From: Flavobacteriales bacterium
Lineage (GTDB): Bacteria; Bacteroidota; Bacteroidia; NS11-12g; UBA955
Reading direction: 5' to 3'
Assembly (NCBI GenBank): GCA_947447955.1
Contig: CANFLS010000004.1
Coordinates: 62,001-126,000, forward strand
DNA: 64,000 bases
The translations under genes and the position numbers were made by a program. Below are positions 50,939 through 59,081 of the stretch, one piece after another. The notes below the pieces were generated by a model. It was not told the DNA's origin. It searched no databases and worked only from the letters and a program-made list of their open reading frames with translations. Each line of letters starts with the position of its first letter. The first letter of the stretch is position 1.

Positions 50939-53932
50939 TTAAAATACAGTAATCGTACCTTTGAATTGTAAGGGTGTGCCTGTTGATGCGCTTTTGCCAT
51001 TGATAATATAAACATAAACACCGTCCATATTGTTGATTGCGGGTTTCCATTTTTCATTCTTGCCACCTTCCCATATTTTCATTCCCCAGCGATTGTAAAT
51101 TTCTGTGTGTATGTTTTCAATTCCGTAAGTATAAAAATCAAAATCATCGTTTAGCCCATCTTCATTGGGGGTAACAGCTGAAGGTATAAATATTACAGGT
51201 TGGTATGGAAGACATAACTCATTGCTAATACTCGTAACGCCAGAGTTGCTGGTGGCATTGATGCGATAGCATTTTTTAAATTCATTGGCTTTGGTAAATT
51301 GCAAATCTGCAAAACTGGTATCATTGATTGATACCAATGGTTGCCAGACGGTTTCTGTGCTGAATTTGGTTTCAATGGTGTAATTTTTTACTCCTTCCCG
51401 CCAATCTAAATAAGACGTAAAACTAACCACTGAAGCCGGCAAATCATTTTTTGAGGCACCAGGTATTTCCTTCGCTGTGCAATAAATAGTGCGTCCAATA
51501 TTGCTTTCCATTGAAGGATTTTCACAACTGTCGAGCGCTCTTATCGTATAAGTTAATGGGGTATTGATTTCCGAGTTAAAAAGCTGATTAAAAGCGGTGT
51601 CTATTAACCGTTTGCTAGTTCCATTGGGTAAATACAATTCATATTGTGCAGCGTGAGGCACTTTTTGCCACATTACTTCAACATTGAAATTATTTAACAG
51701 TGTGGCTTGAATTAGATAGGGTTTGGTGTTGGCCGGCATGCCTTGTCTTACAGTAAGCAAAAAACTATCGCGGGTGACGCAACCTGTTGGACCATATATT
51801 TTTTGAGATAGCCAAAATTTACCTGCGTTGTTTATGGTGAAATTTTGAGGCTGGCCTTTAAAAACCATTGTATGTTTTGAAATTTGCCAACTTATACTAT
51901 CTATCAAATCGGTGTACTTGCGCTGAAAATCTATTTTTAATGGCGTACAACCTTCTGCCGGCAAGCATACAACTCCTGGCCTTGGAGCAGGCAATATTTT
52001 AACCTTTGTTGTAAAACTGTTGCTACAACCTTGATGCATAATGGTATAGGTGATTTTATAGGTACCAGAGTCGGTGTAAACATGATAAAGCTTAAACGAT
52101 TTTAAATCTGCGAGATACCTAAAACATGTAGTGTCGTTTCCATCTCCAAAATCTATTTTTACCTGTAATTGAATATTGGGGTAATTGTCAAAATAACTAC
52201 TATCGGTAAACCAAAACGGCGCATACACACAACCAATTTGTGGGCGTGTCACTTTGATTTTTGGAGGCTGGTAATACATAAAACTATCGCCAATGGTACT
52301 GCTGCAACTGTCCCATTCATAAGCCGTAAGGCGTACCTTGTATTTTCCAGTTCTGGTAAGATTGGGACGGTATTTTTCTCCAGTTTGCCTCAAAGTATCT
52401 TTAAAAAACCACGCCAACCTTTTAAACGCTACTGTATCATAATGGGCACTTAAGCTGTCGGAAGCACACCAAAGTGTGTCTTGGTTTATTTTTAAAAGGT
52501 GGGTATTTAGTTTGGATAAAATAGAAATGGTAGGTTCAAATTCAAAATCTCCAATTTTAAGCTTTCCACCAATATTAGCATCGTATAATCCAGAATAAAT
52601 TCCAACAAAAACATTTCCAATTTGGTCGGATCTCAAAAAATCAATATAACTAGATGCTTCAAATACTGGAAAAGAATATGCGTCAATAAATTCACCATTT
52701 TTGTCAAATTTTAAAATAATTGATTCAGATCCGTTTTTGCTTGAATTTTTAATTTTAAATATACTTTTATCAGGAAGTACTATACCAAGTTGTCCAGCTG
52801 TTTGTTGTAATGCTAAATAAACGTTTCCTGAACTATCTATAGTAAATTCTGGGTTGGCAGAACCAGTCATAAATGATACATAATGCCATTTGTAATTCAA
52901 ATTCGAATCTACTGCTAAAATGAAATTCTCCAATCCATTGGCAATAATATTTTTTTTAATTAATTGATTATCATACATCAACTGATCAGAACCAATATAT
53001 CCTGAAACTACCAATAAATTATTTCCAAAAGATCTAATTTGCCGTAAATAATTGAGTTTAGCTTCAGAGCCACTAAATAAATTGATTTTTAAAATGACTC
53101 CACTTGCATTCAATTTAAGAATTTTAGGATATTGAATATTGTCGATATAATTTGAATCTGAAGTAGATACGGGACAAAATAGCGAATAATTAATTCTGGC
53201 TAAATATGCCTTATTATTAGTTGGTCCTAAATCAGTATTTGCCTTGTAAAAATTGTTGTACCATGCTAAACCCCCATTGATTTTATCAATTGCAATTATT
53301 AATTGTTCACCTGGTTTACTATAAATTTTTTTATTACTAAACTGGACAAAACTACCACTTGCATTGTTATTAATTAAATTAAAATAATAATTTTTGTTGT
53401 CCGTAATAAATCCATCTAGTAAAAAGTTACCACTTGAGTATGTTTGGAATAAATAATCTAATTTTAATTCAGTTCCAGTATTTACATTGTAACTAAGTGA
53501 ATAGTTTGCAGATTTACTTACAATATTATTGCCAAATATAAAAGAATCCGAAGCACTTATACTAGAATATAAATATAGCTTATTGTTAAACAAATAAGAG
53601 TTTTTTATATAAATATTTCCCAAAATTTTATGCCAAACCACTTTACCTTTTCTATTAAATTTCACTAAATATTTATTATAAGATGTTGAATTAATTAATA
53701 CTGGATTTAAGCAACAAGAATTATTTGATTTATTTGTATTTTCAATTTTAGTTGAATCTTTTGTTGTAAGAAAGCAATATGAATTCCCGAAAGAATCTGT
53801 TTGCAATAGCGTTATATAACTACCATGCTTTTTAATTGCTGTATTATTTTCGGGATACAGAGCCCAGTCCCATCCTTGTGCATAAATAAACACTGGAACA
53901 AGAAAAAAGTATGCGATGGCAAGCCACCGCAT
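50939..53932 (-). CDS. Large PKD-domain protein with T9SS type B (CHU_C) sorting domain
   Basis: A 997-aa exported protein with signal peptide 1-19 (MRWLAIAYFFLVPVFIYAQ). A long N-terminal region with repeated IDSSGNVYLALQ/QIGNVFVGIYS patterns suggests beta-propeller (SBBP-like) blades up to about residue 480. A PKD-type domain lies near 570-640 (VKIDFGDGNDTTC, HVYTDSGTYKITY). A fibronectin-like part follows, and the C-terminal gliding-motility/type B sorting domain has FIPSAVTPNEDGLNDDF and IYNRWGMKIWEG. The start is ATG 53932, the only one giving a clean signal peptide; the in-frame TTG at 53971 adds 13 residues. A hairpin covers this ATG. It is likely surface exposed, function unknown. Confidence 0.82.
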   Translation of the reverse strand: MRWLAIAYFFLVPVFIYAQGWDWALYPENNTAIKKHGSYITLLQTDSFGNSYCFLTTKDSTKIENTNKSNNSCCLNPVLINSTSYNKYLVKFNRKGKVVWHKILGNIYIKNSYLFNNKLYLYSSISASDSFIFGNNIVSKSANYSLSYNVNTGTELKLDYLFQTYSSGNFLLDGFITDNKNYYFNLINNNASGSFVQFSNKKIYSKPGEQLIIAIDKINGGLAWYNNFYKANTDLGPTNNKAYLARINYSLFCPVSTSDSNYIDNIQYPKILKLNASGVILKINLFSGSEAKLNYLRQIRSFGNNLLVVSGYIGSDQLMYDNQLIKKNIIANGLENFILAVDSNLNYKWHYVSFMTGSANPEFTIDSSGNVYLALQQTAGQLGIVLPDKSIFKIKNSSKNGSESIILKFDKNGEFIDAYSFPVFEASSYIDFLRSDQIGNVFVGIYSGLYDANIGGKLKIGDFEFEPTISILSKLNTHLLKINQDTLWCASDSLSAHYDTVAFKRLAWFFKDTLRQTGEKYRPNLTRTGKYKVRLTAYEWDSCSSTIGDSFMYYQPPKIKVTRPQIGCVYAPFWFTDSSYFDNYPNIQLQVKIDFGDGNDTTCFRYLADLKSFKLYHVYTDSGTYKITYTIMHQGCSNSFTTKVKILPAPRPGVVCLPAEGCTPLKIDFQRKYTDLIDSISWQISKHTMVFKGQPQNFTINNAGKFWLSQKIYGPTGCVTRDSFLLTVRQGMPANTKPYLIQATLLNNFNVEVMWQKVPHAAQYELYLPNGTSKRLIDTAFNQLFNSEINTPLTYTIRALDSCENPSMESNIGRTIYCTAKEIPGASKNDLPASVVSFTSYLDWREGVKNYTIETKFSTETVWQPLVSINDTSFADLQFTKANEFKKCYRINATSNSGVTSISNELCLPYQPVIFIPSAVTPNEDGLNDDFDFYTYGIENIHTEIYNRWGMKIWEGGKNEKWKPAINNMDGVYVYIINGKSASTGTPLQFKGTITVF

Positions 53933-53935
53933 ACT
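53907..53935 (-). promoter_or_regulatory. Hairpin over the start codon of the type B T9SS gene
   Basis: Minus-strand AAGTATGCGGTGGC, loop TT, GCCATCGCATACTT: a 14-bp stem with one mismatch. The ATG at 53932 lies in the left arm, so the structure could block or couple translation with the upstream gene, whose stop is 25 nt away. Confidence 0.45.
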
Positions 53936-53957
53936 TAATGTTTTTCTAATATATTTG

Positions 53958-55616
53958 CTATTCTTTAACAAATTTTATATTTTGGATAGGTTTATTATTT
54001 AAAGTAACGGTTATAAAGTAAATACCAATAGAAAATTGGCTTACATTAATTTCATTGATTTTAGTAAAGTACTCACGCACCTTTGTACCCGTAGAATTGT
54101 AAATTAATATTCCGGTTGAACTGCTTTCTATATTATTTGCCCAATTAATATTTATTATGGAAGTTCCTGGATTGGGGTAAATGGAAACTGCATTTTGGCG
54201 TGATTCTATAGCTTGAGCACCTACATGGAAACCATTACAACCAATTTTACAATCAGACTCACGAGATGACTTACTAAATTCAAACGGGTCTATTGGATTT
54301 GGTCCTGCATTTGTACAAGATGGTACAATTGGAAAAGAAACAATAAAATATTGAAATTTAGGAGAGGTATTGAGGGCTGTAATATTCTGATATCCATTAT
54401 AATTACAAACAGTTAAAGGATTTCCATTTCCATCTAAAAAAATATTCCCAGCTTCGTTAAACGCATCTCCTTGCTCATGCACAGGACCATTCATGAATTT
54501 AATTGCATTATTAAATGGATCATTAAACCTATTGCATTCAACTTCAGTATTGCTGTTGTCGCCGTTGCATACCACGCCTGTAGCGTTTTGTTTAAGTTGG
54601 TTGGTATTATTGAAAAAATTACTCATTACTTTGGTATTGTATGCTGTAGCATTATTTTCAATTCTTACATTTGTACTACTTGACGCATCAGAAGTAAAGG
54701 TATTGTCTTTTATCAAGGTCATTTCATTAAATGTACATTCAATAAAATGATGGTGGGTGATTGATGGAGCCGGAAAAGGGGCCGATGTAGATGTGTATTT
54801 GAAAATATTATCGAAAATGCGGGCAACTCCACCCCCACAATTTATTGCATCATGGTTATTAACAAAATTGGCTTTTTGAATGCCAATGTCGGGATTTTGA
54901 GCGCCTCCTGCAGTATAGGAATTGATACCAAAACTTAAGCCTTGAAATAAACAAAATACCGTACCACTCCAATTGGGGCAGCCAGTGGTGGAATTGCCAC
55001 TTGGTATACCATCATTATGGCAAGAAAACATAGCGTCAGTTGCATCGATTCCTGTACCTCTGGAAGCGTCGTGATTGGCAGAGAAACTAGTTGGGTCGTC
55101 GTTTCTAAACTGGCATCCACCAAAATTAATGGTTCCAATATTTTCTAATACAACTTGCTTAAACTCATGAAAATCGTGTTTATAGTGCATGTACATATTA
55201 TCGTTTGTGAAATATTTGGTAATTTGATCGCCTATAATAAAGTTAGTACGTTCGAATTTTGATAAATTTACATTAGGATCGTGTGGGCTTAAATAATTTT
55301 TTATTTCAACAGCAGTAATACAGTCTAAAAAGTCTGCATCTTTACACTCAATAATGCCACCCTCATCACTTAATATGGCCTTGTGAGCACGCTGAATTGT
55401 TACGCGTCCCCCAGAGCCGTCTATTAAAACGCGTCCATGTTGCTGAGAAAAAGCATCTTGAGTTTTCACTCCATATACTTTTATTCCTGGCCAGCGGCAA
55501 AGGTAATACACCCTGTTGTCTGGATAAATTGTATTACCCAAGCGATCGGTACTTTGAGACTGACCATTGTTTTGACCCATCCTGGTAATCCCTCTTATTA
55601 TTGCACCTGATCTCAC
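53958..55616 (-). CDS. C-terminal part of the split tyrosinase/beta-helix T9SS protein
   Basis: 552 residues from the first possible start (GTG 55616) with no signal peptide. Repeated short strands (GGRVTIQRAHKAILSDEGGIIECKDADFLD, NNATAYNTKVMSNFFNN) suggest a right-handed parallel beta-helix up to about residue 440. The end is a T9SS type A sorting domain (AVSIYPNPGTSIININW, then GIYFITVTLNNKPIQNIKFVKE). The frame is open back to the TAA at 55659-55661 and continuous with the upstream half, so it cannot be exported on its own unless that stop is read through. Most likely the second half of one broken gene. Confidence 0.8.
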   Translation of the reverse strand: MRSGAIIRGITRMGQNNGQSQSTDRLGNTIYPDNRVYYLCRWPGIKVYGVKTQDAFSQQHGRVLIDGSGGRVTIQRAHKAILSDEGGIIECKDADFLDCITAVEIKNYLSPHDPNVNLSKFERTNFIIGDQITKYFTNDNMYMHYKHDFHEFKQVVLENIGTINFGGCQFRNDDPTSFSANHDASRGTGIDATDAMFSCHNDGIPSGNSTTGCPNWSGTVFCLFQGLSFGINSYTAGGAQNPDIGIQKANFVNNHDAINCGGGVARIFDNIFKYTSTSAPFPAPSITHHHFIECTFNEMTLIKDNTFTSDASSSTNVRIENNATAYNTKVMSNFFNNTNQLKQNATGVVCNGDNSNTEVECNRFNDPFNNAIKFMNGPVHEQGDAFNEAGNIFLDGNGNPLTVCNYNGYQNITALNTSPKFQYFIVSFPIVPSCTNAGPNPIDPFEFSKSSRESDCKIGCNGFHVGAQAIESRQNAVSIYPNPGTSIININWANNIESSSTGILIYNSTGTKVREYFTKINEINVSQFSIGIYFITVTLNNKPIQNIKFVKE

Positions 55617-55658
55617 AATTAATTTACCACCTGGTTGACTACTGTTTCCCGCTTGAAC

Positions 55659-56762
55659 TTATATATCGCAACTTTGGTTGGTGAAATAATCATCCAAAAT
55701 TTCTAAAATCTGGCCGTTTTCTATAATTAAGGTAGCATCAGGTTCTACAATGATTTTACCTTGTACTTTAAAAATATTACCATTAATATTCAAGGTTCTT
55801 GTAGTACCGGTTGCAACTGTAAATCCATTTGGCTCATCGTAAGCATCTTTAATAGTAGTGCCATTGTTTTGATGCCTGCAATTGGCATCCCAATCCCACC
55901 ACATATCATCTACCCAAGCATGCCATAGCCAAAAAACATAAACTGCCGAAGCCCTGTTTGAACTGAGATTCCCCATTTGTGATTGTTCCGCAATACTTCC
56001 AAATGAATTAATATCAAATGAGATATGCCCCCGATTATGATAAAAAATTTGAGAAAAATCTGAATAGTCTGAAAAATCAGTAAACTCATATGCACGTGCG
56101 CCGCTTGTATATACTGTAGCTGGGCTACACAATGAACCAGTACTTTTAAAGAAAGCTGGAAGAGGGGCCAAGTTTGTTGTGCCAAATTTGAAATTATTAT
56201 TTTGATTAAATTTATAACCAGGGTTTGTATTTAAATAATCTTCCCGCGTGCGACATCCTGTGGCTGCAGGGTCGTTGCATTTTGATGAAATATTATTATA
56301 TGGATTCGAGGATGGGTCCCAGCCATTAAAATAAACCGGTACAGGAGTATTTGGATCCCATTTTGGAAAAGGCACATACTTATTGTATCCAAGAGCTCCG
56401 TTTGGATCTTGCTCTAAAATATACTTTTCCAAATCTTGAAAATGATCGCGATGCCAGCGCAAATAATCATTGGTTGTATGAAATCTAGCAAAATCATCGC
56501 CATGCATGGTACTTAAGTAGATTGTAAGCCAACCGTCAATTAATCCAATTAATTCCAATTTCTCAGCGTCGGTATAGGTATTTATATTCCGCCTAACTGA
56601 TCGGGCATTAAGACTTAAGGATAGTGAAATAACTAAAACAAAAAGAACGCCTTTGAAAAACCTGTACTGAAAATATTTTGACAAGATTTTTAATTTGTTA
56701 CTAAATCTGCGGAGTTTACTCGACACATCAAAAGTTGCGATGAATTGGACGTTTGAGTTCAT
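55659..56762 (-). CDS. Tyrosinase-like copper-domain protein (N-terminal part of split gene)
   Basis: 367 residues before the premature TAA. A hydrophobic export signal lies at about 37-53 (GVLFVLVISLSLSLNA). The tyrosinase/hemocyanin type 3 copper pattern follows. CuA-like histidines are His87, His95 and His104 (in LRWHRDHFQDLEKYI). CuB-like histidines are His242 and His246 (HNRGH) and His281 in FWLWHAWVDDMWWDW. The usual HH pair reads WH here. The last 40 residues begin the beta-helix. Tyrosinases oxidise phenols to quinones; activity is inferred only. It lies downstream of the AraC gene on the same strand. Confidence 0.72.
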   Translation of the reverse strand: MNSNVQFIATFDVSSKLRRFSNKLKILSKYFQYRFFKGVLFVLVISLSLSLNARSVRRNINTYTDAEKLELIGLIDGWLTIYLSTMHGDDFARFHTTNDYLRWHRDHFQDLEKYILEQDPNGALGYNKYVPFPKWDPNTPVPVYFNGWDPSSNPYNNISSKCNDPAATGCRTREDYLNTNPGYKFNQNNNFKFGTTNLAPLPAFFKSTGSLCSPATVYTSGARAYEFTDFSDYSDFSQIFYHNRGHISFDINSFGSIAEQSQMGNLSSNRASAVYVFWLWHAWVDDMWWDWDANCRHQNNGTTIKDAYDEPNGFTVATGTTRTLNINGNIFKVQGKIIVEPDATLIIENGQILEILDDYFTNQSCDI

Positions 56763-56830
56763 ATTATTTGCGTTGATTATTAGAATGCAAATAACACTTT
56801 AATTACAGCAACAATATTGTACAATTTAGA

Positions 56831-57682
56831 CTATTCATGTTCATTTTTGAACTTTTGAACATTTTTTCTAAATTCCACTGGGGTCATATTTTCGTGGTTT
56901 TTAAATTGCCGGCAAAAATAAGTCTCCGAAGTAAAGCCCAATTCAAATGCAATCTCCTTTACACTTTGCTTCTGCTCATAAAGTAATTTTTTTGCTTCAA
57001 GAAATACTTTTTCATGAAACAATTGTGATGGCGTTTTTCCTGTAAGTGCTTTGATTTTCCGTCTAAAAACGGACTCAGTTATATTCTTTTTAGATATAAA
57101 TTCAGAAATACAATCTACATCCATAAAATTAACATTGATATGATTCACAAATTCCTGCACAATAGAATCCTGACTTTTCACAATGTAATCATCCTGATTT
57201 ACAGTTATTAACTTCGATAAAAATGCTGCTAAAAGATTAAAAAAATAGGATTTATCAGTTTGGTTTTTTATCAATTCATCTAAAATGTATTTAAAATTAT
57301 TGAACGATTCCTGATTGAAATTGATAACCCTGGAGTGCCTGTAAAAAGTAAGATAATCTTGTCCATTGTCAAATTGTTGTAATTGGTTTAAATATAACGG
57401 AGAAAATATGATGGAAAACCCAGAAGATTCGATACTTCTTTCGGCCCTGTGTGTACTGTTATTACTAACAATATGAATGGAATAATCATTTATTTCATAT
57501 TCTTGAAAATCTATGCAGTGTGTTCCACCTCCTTTTTCAAAGATTAAAATGTCCCAAAATTCATGCGAATGAATTTCGTCAAAATCATAGAGAGAAGGCC
57601 TATTCCAATTTATAATTGTGGCCATTGGAGTTTCAATTCCCATTTCCACAAAACTGTGTCTCTTAATAATTGTATTCAGCAT
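56831..57682 (-). CDS. AraC-family transcriptional regulator
   Basis: A 283-aa regulator. The N-terminal cupin-like effector domain (about 1-150) has HSHEFWDILIFEKGGGTHC. The C-terminal AraC double HTH (about 185-275) has SVFRRKIKALTGKTPSQLF and EIAFELGFTSETYFCRQFKNHENMTPVEFRK. The start is ATG 57682; the in-frame codon at 57691 is TTG. It is the first gene of the leftward islet, 68 nt upstream of the tyrosinase gene, and probably controls it. The effector is unknown. Confidence 0.92.
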   Translation of the reverse strand: MLNTIIKRHSFVEMGIETPMATIINWNRPSLYDFDEIHSHEFWDILIFEKGGGTHCIDFQEYEINDYSIHIVSNNSTHRAERSIESSGFSIIFSPLYLNQLQQFDNGQDYLTFYRHSRVINFNQESFNNFKYILDELIKNQTDKSYFFNLLAAFLSKLITVNQDDYIVKSQDSIVQEFVNHINVNFMDVDCISEFISKKNITESVFRRKIKALTGKTPSQLFHEKVFLEAKKLLYEQKQSVKEIAFELGFTSETYFCRQFKNHENMTPVEFRKNVQKFKNEHE

Positions 57683-57691
57683 ATTTTCCAA

Positions 57692-57978
57692 TAATTAGCC
57701 CCATTTACTTGCTTGAACTAGGTTGTTTTCAACAAAAAGAAAAGAGTTGATTTTTCATTAACTTCCATTTCTCAACCCAATTTACGCAATTGATTTACAC
57801 AAACATATAAAAATAACCTTAAAAATCAACAATTTGCGGCCTAAGGTTAAATCGACCATCAGCAAGTTCTTTCGATTTTATTATTGCCATTAAAAGTATC
57901 AATGCTTTTAGCCGATCAAAGTTGATACATTTTAAAATACGTACCTACCAATTGCATCATTAGAGTAAAATTTAATCA
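57692..57978. other. Intergenic region between the AraC gene and murB
   Basis: AT-rich sequence holding the presumed AraC promoter at the left and, from 57967, the murB promoter copy. No RNA gene, repeat or small coding frame was recognised between 57700 and 57966. The right edge of the islet lies within it. Confidence 0.5.
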
Positions 57979-57986
57979 TACATTTG
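57979..57986 (+). promoter_or_regulatory. -7 promoter box for murB
   Basis: TACATTTG ends 4 nt before the GTG start at 57991. The same box is duplicated at 50791-50798. Confidence 0.6.
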
Positions 57987-57990
57987 CATT

Positions 57991-59004
57991 GTGTTAAAAA
58001 ACAATTTTACCTCTTTAAAGAATTTCAACACTTTTGGATTTGATATTCAAGCCAAAAATTTGCTTGTGATTAAGTCTGAAGCTGACTTAATTAATAATTT
58101 CAAGGCAGATAACATCAATCTTAGTTCAAAAATTATCAGTGGTGGCTCAAATATTTTGTTTACCCATGACGTAGATGAGCTGTTGTTGAAAAATGAAATT
58201 GAGGGAATTGAAATCGTTGCAGAAACCGATGAAACCGTCGACATTTCATTTGGCAGTGGTGAAAATTGGCACAATATCGTATTGTATTGTGTAAATAATA
58301 ACTGGGGTGGACTTGAGAATTTAAGCCTAATTCCCGGTTGCGTGGGGGCCTCTCCCATTCAAAATATTGGAGCCTATGGATCTGAAATCAAAGACACATT
58401 TCAATGGCTAAAAGCCTTCAACCTTAAAACTGGAGAACTTGAAATATTTAACCATGCCCAGTGCAACTTTGGATACCGCGATAGCTATTTCAAAAACGAA
58501 GGAAAGAATTTATACTTCATTACCCAAGTTTGCTTTAGATTGAGCAAAAACCCAAAAATCAATGTGCAATATGGCGACATCCAAGCCATTCTTGATCAAA
58601 AAGGAATTGCCCATCCAACAATCAAAAATGTTAGCGATGCCGTAATTGAAATCCGACAATCTAAATTGCCAGACCCGGCAGTGTTAGGGAATTGTGGTTC
58701 GTTTTTCAAAAACCCGGTAATTTCTTTATCCCATTTTGAAAAAATAAAGGAAAACCATCCTTCAATAAAGTCATTTCCTGTTTCGGAAACAGAAATAAAA
58801 GTTCCAGCGGGTTGGCTCATTGAACAAGCTGGATGGAAAGGAAAAAAAGTTGGTAATGTGGGCGTACATGAAAAACAGGCCTTGGTTTTGGTAAATTACG
58901 GACAAGGAACAGGTTTGGAAATCAAAAACTTGGCTGAGAGTATTCAGAAGGATATTCTAGAAAAATACTCGATCTCCTTAGAGATTGAAGTGAACATTTG
59001 GTAA
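57991..59004 (+). CDS. murB: UDP-N-acetylenolpyruvoylglucosamine reductase
   Basis: FAD/NADPH enzyme reducing UDP-GlcNAc-enolpyruvate to UDP-MurNAc. The FAD-binding region has IISGGSNILFTHD and SLIPGCVGASPIQNIGAYG. The FGYRDSYFK segment is of the type I (E. coli-like) MurB. The proton donor Ser is in LGNCGSFFKNP, and the C-terminal segment is PAGWLIEQAGWKGKKVGNVGVHEKQALVLVN. The length of 337 aa is normal. The start is GTG 57991, directly after the -7 box; a second, truncated copy of this start region lies 7188 nt upstream. Confidence 0.97.
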   Translation: MLKNNFTSLKNFNTFGFDIQAKNLLVIKSEADLINNFKADNINLSSKIISGGSNILFTHDVDELLLKNEIEGIEIVAETDETVDISFGSGENWHNIVLYCVNNNWGGLENLSLIPGCVGASPIQNIGAYGSEIKDTFQWLKAFNLKTGELEIFNHAQCNFGYRDSYFKNEGKNLYFITQVCFRLSKNPKINVQYGDIQAILDQKGIAHPTIKNVSDAVIEIRQSKLPDPAVLGNCGSFFKNPVISLSHFEKIKENHPSIKSFPVSETEIKVPAGWLIEQAGWKGKKVGNVGVHEKQALVLVNYGQGTGLEIKNLAESIQKDILEKYSISLEIEVNIW

Positions 59005-59081
59005 GCAATATCTTGACTCCAATTTCAAGCGAATATTTTGTCCCTCAAAAAACCAATTTTTACCATTAAATTGCAAACAGA

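Larger units (their letters stand above)
53958..56762 (-). pseudogene. Full-length tyrosinase-beta-helix-T9SS gene interrupted by one in-frame TAA
   Basis: The span is 2805 nt, exactly 935 codons. The two halves are in the same frame, separated by TAA (55659-55661) and 14 sense codons (VQAGNSSQPGGKLI). Those codons continue the strand pattern on both sides: GKIIVEPDATLIIENG before, GGKLIVRSGAIIRG after. Only the second half has the sorting domain and only the first has a signal sequence. Substitution of one base (for example TAT or TAC to TAA) explains the split; sequencing error or recoding are alternatives. Confidence 0.8.
50933..57966. other. Putative acquired islet between two murB 5' copies
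   Basis: About 7.0 kb bounded by the murB fragment at the left and the intact murB promoter at the right, giving a 7188-nt offset direct repeat. It contains three leftward transcription units: an AraC-type regulator, a stop-interrupted tyrosinase/beta-helix T9SS gene and a PKD/type B T9SS gene. No integrase, transposase or terminal inverted repeat was seen. The heptamer TGAGGGA, frequent in the rest of the window, is absent here. Acquisition by recombination is inferred. Confidence 0.65.

Noticed and set aside
50803..50952. A 49-codon reading frame with a murB-like start
   Set aside because: It is a truncated copy of murB that diverges after 44 codons and stops; it has no complete domain.
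50933..57966. Conventional transposon or prophage
   Set aside because: No transposase, integrase, phage gene or terminal inverted repeat is visible; only the murB direct repeat marks its ends.
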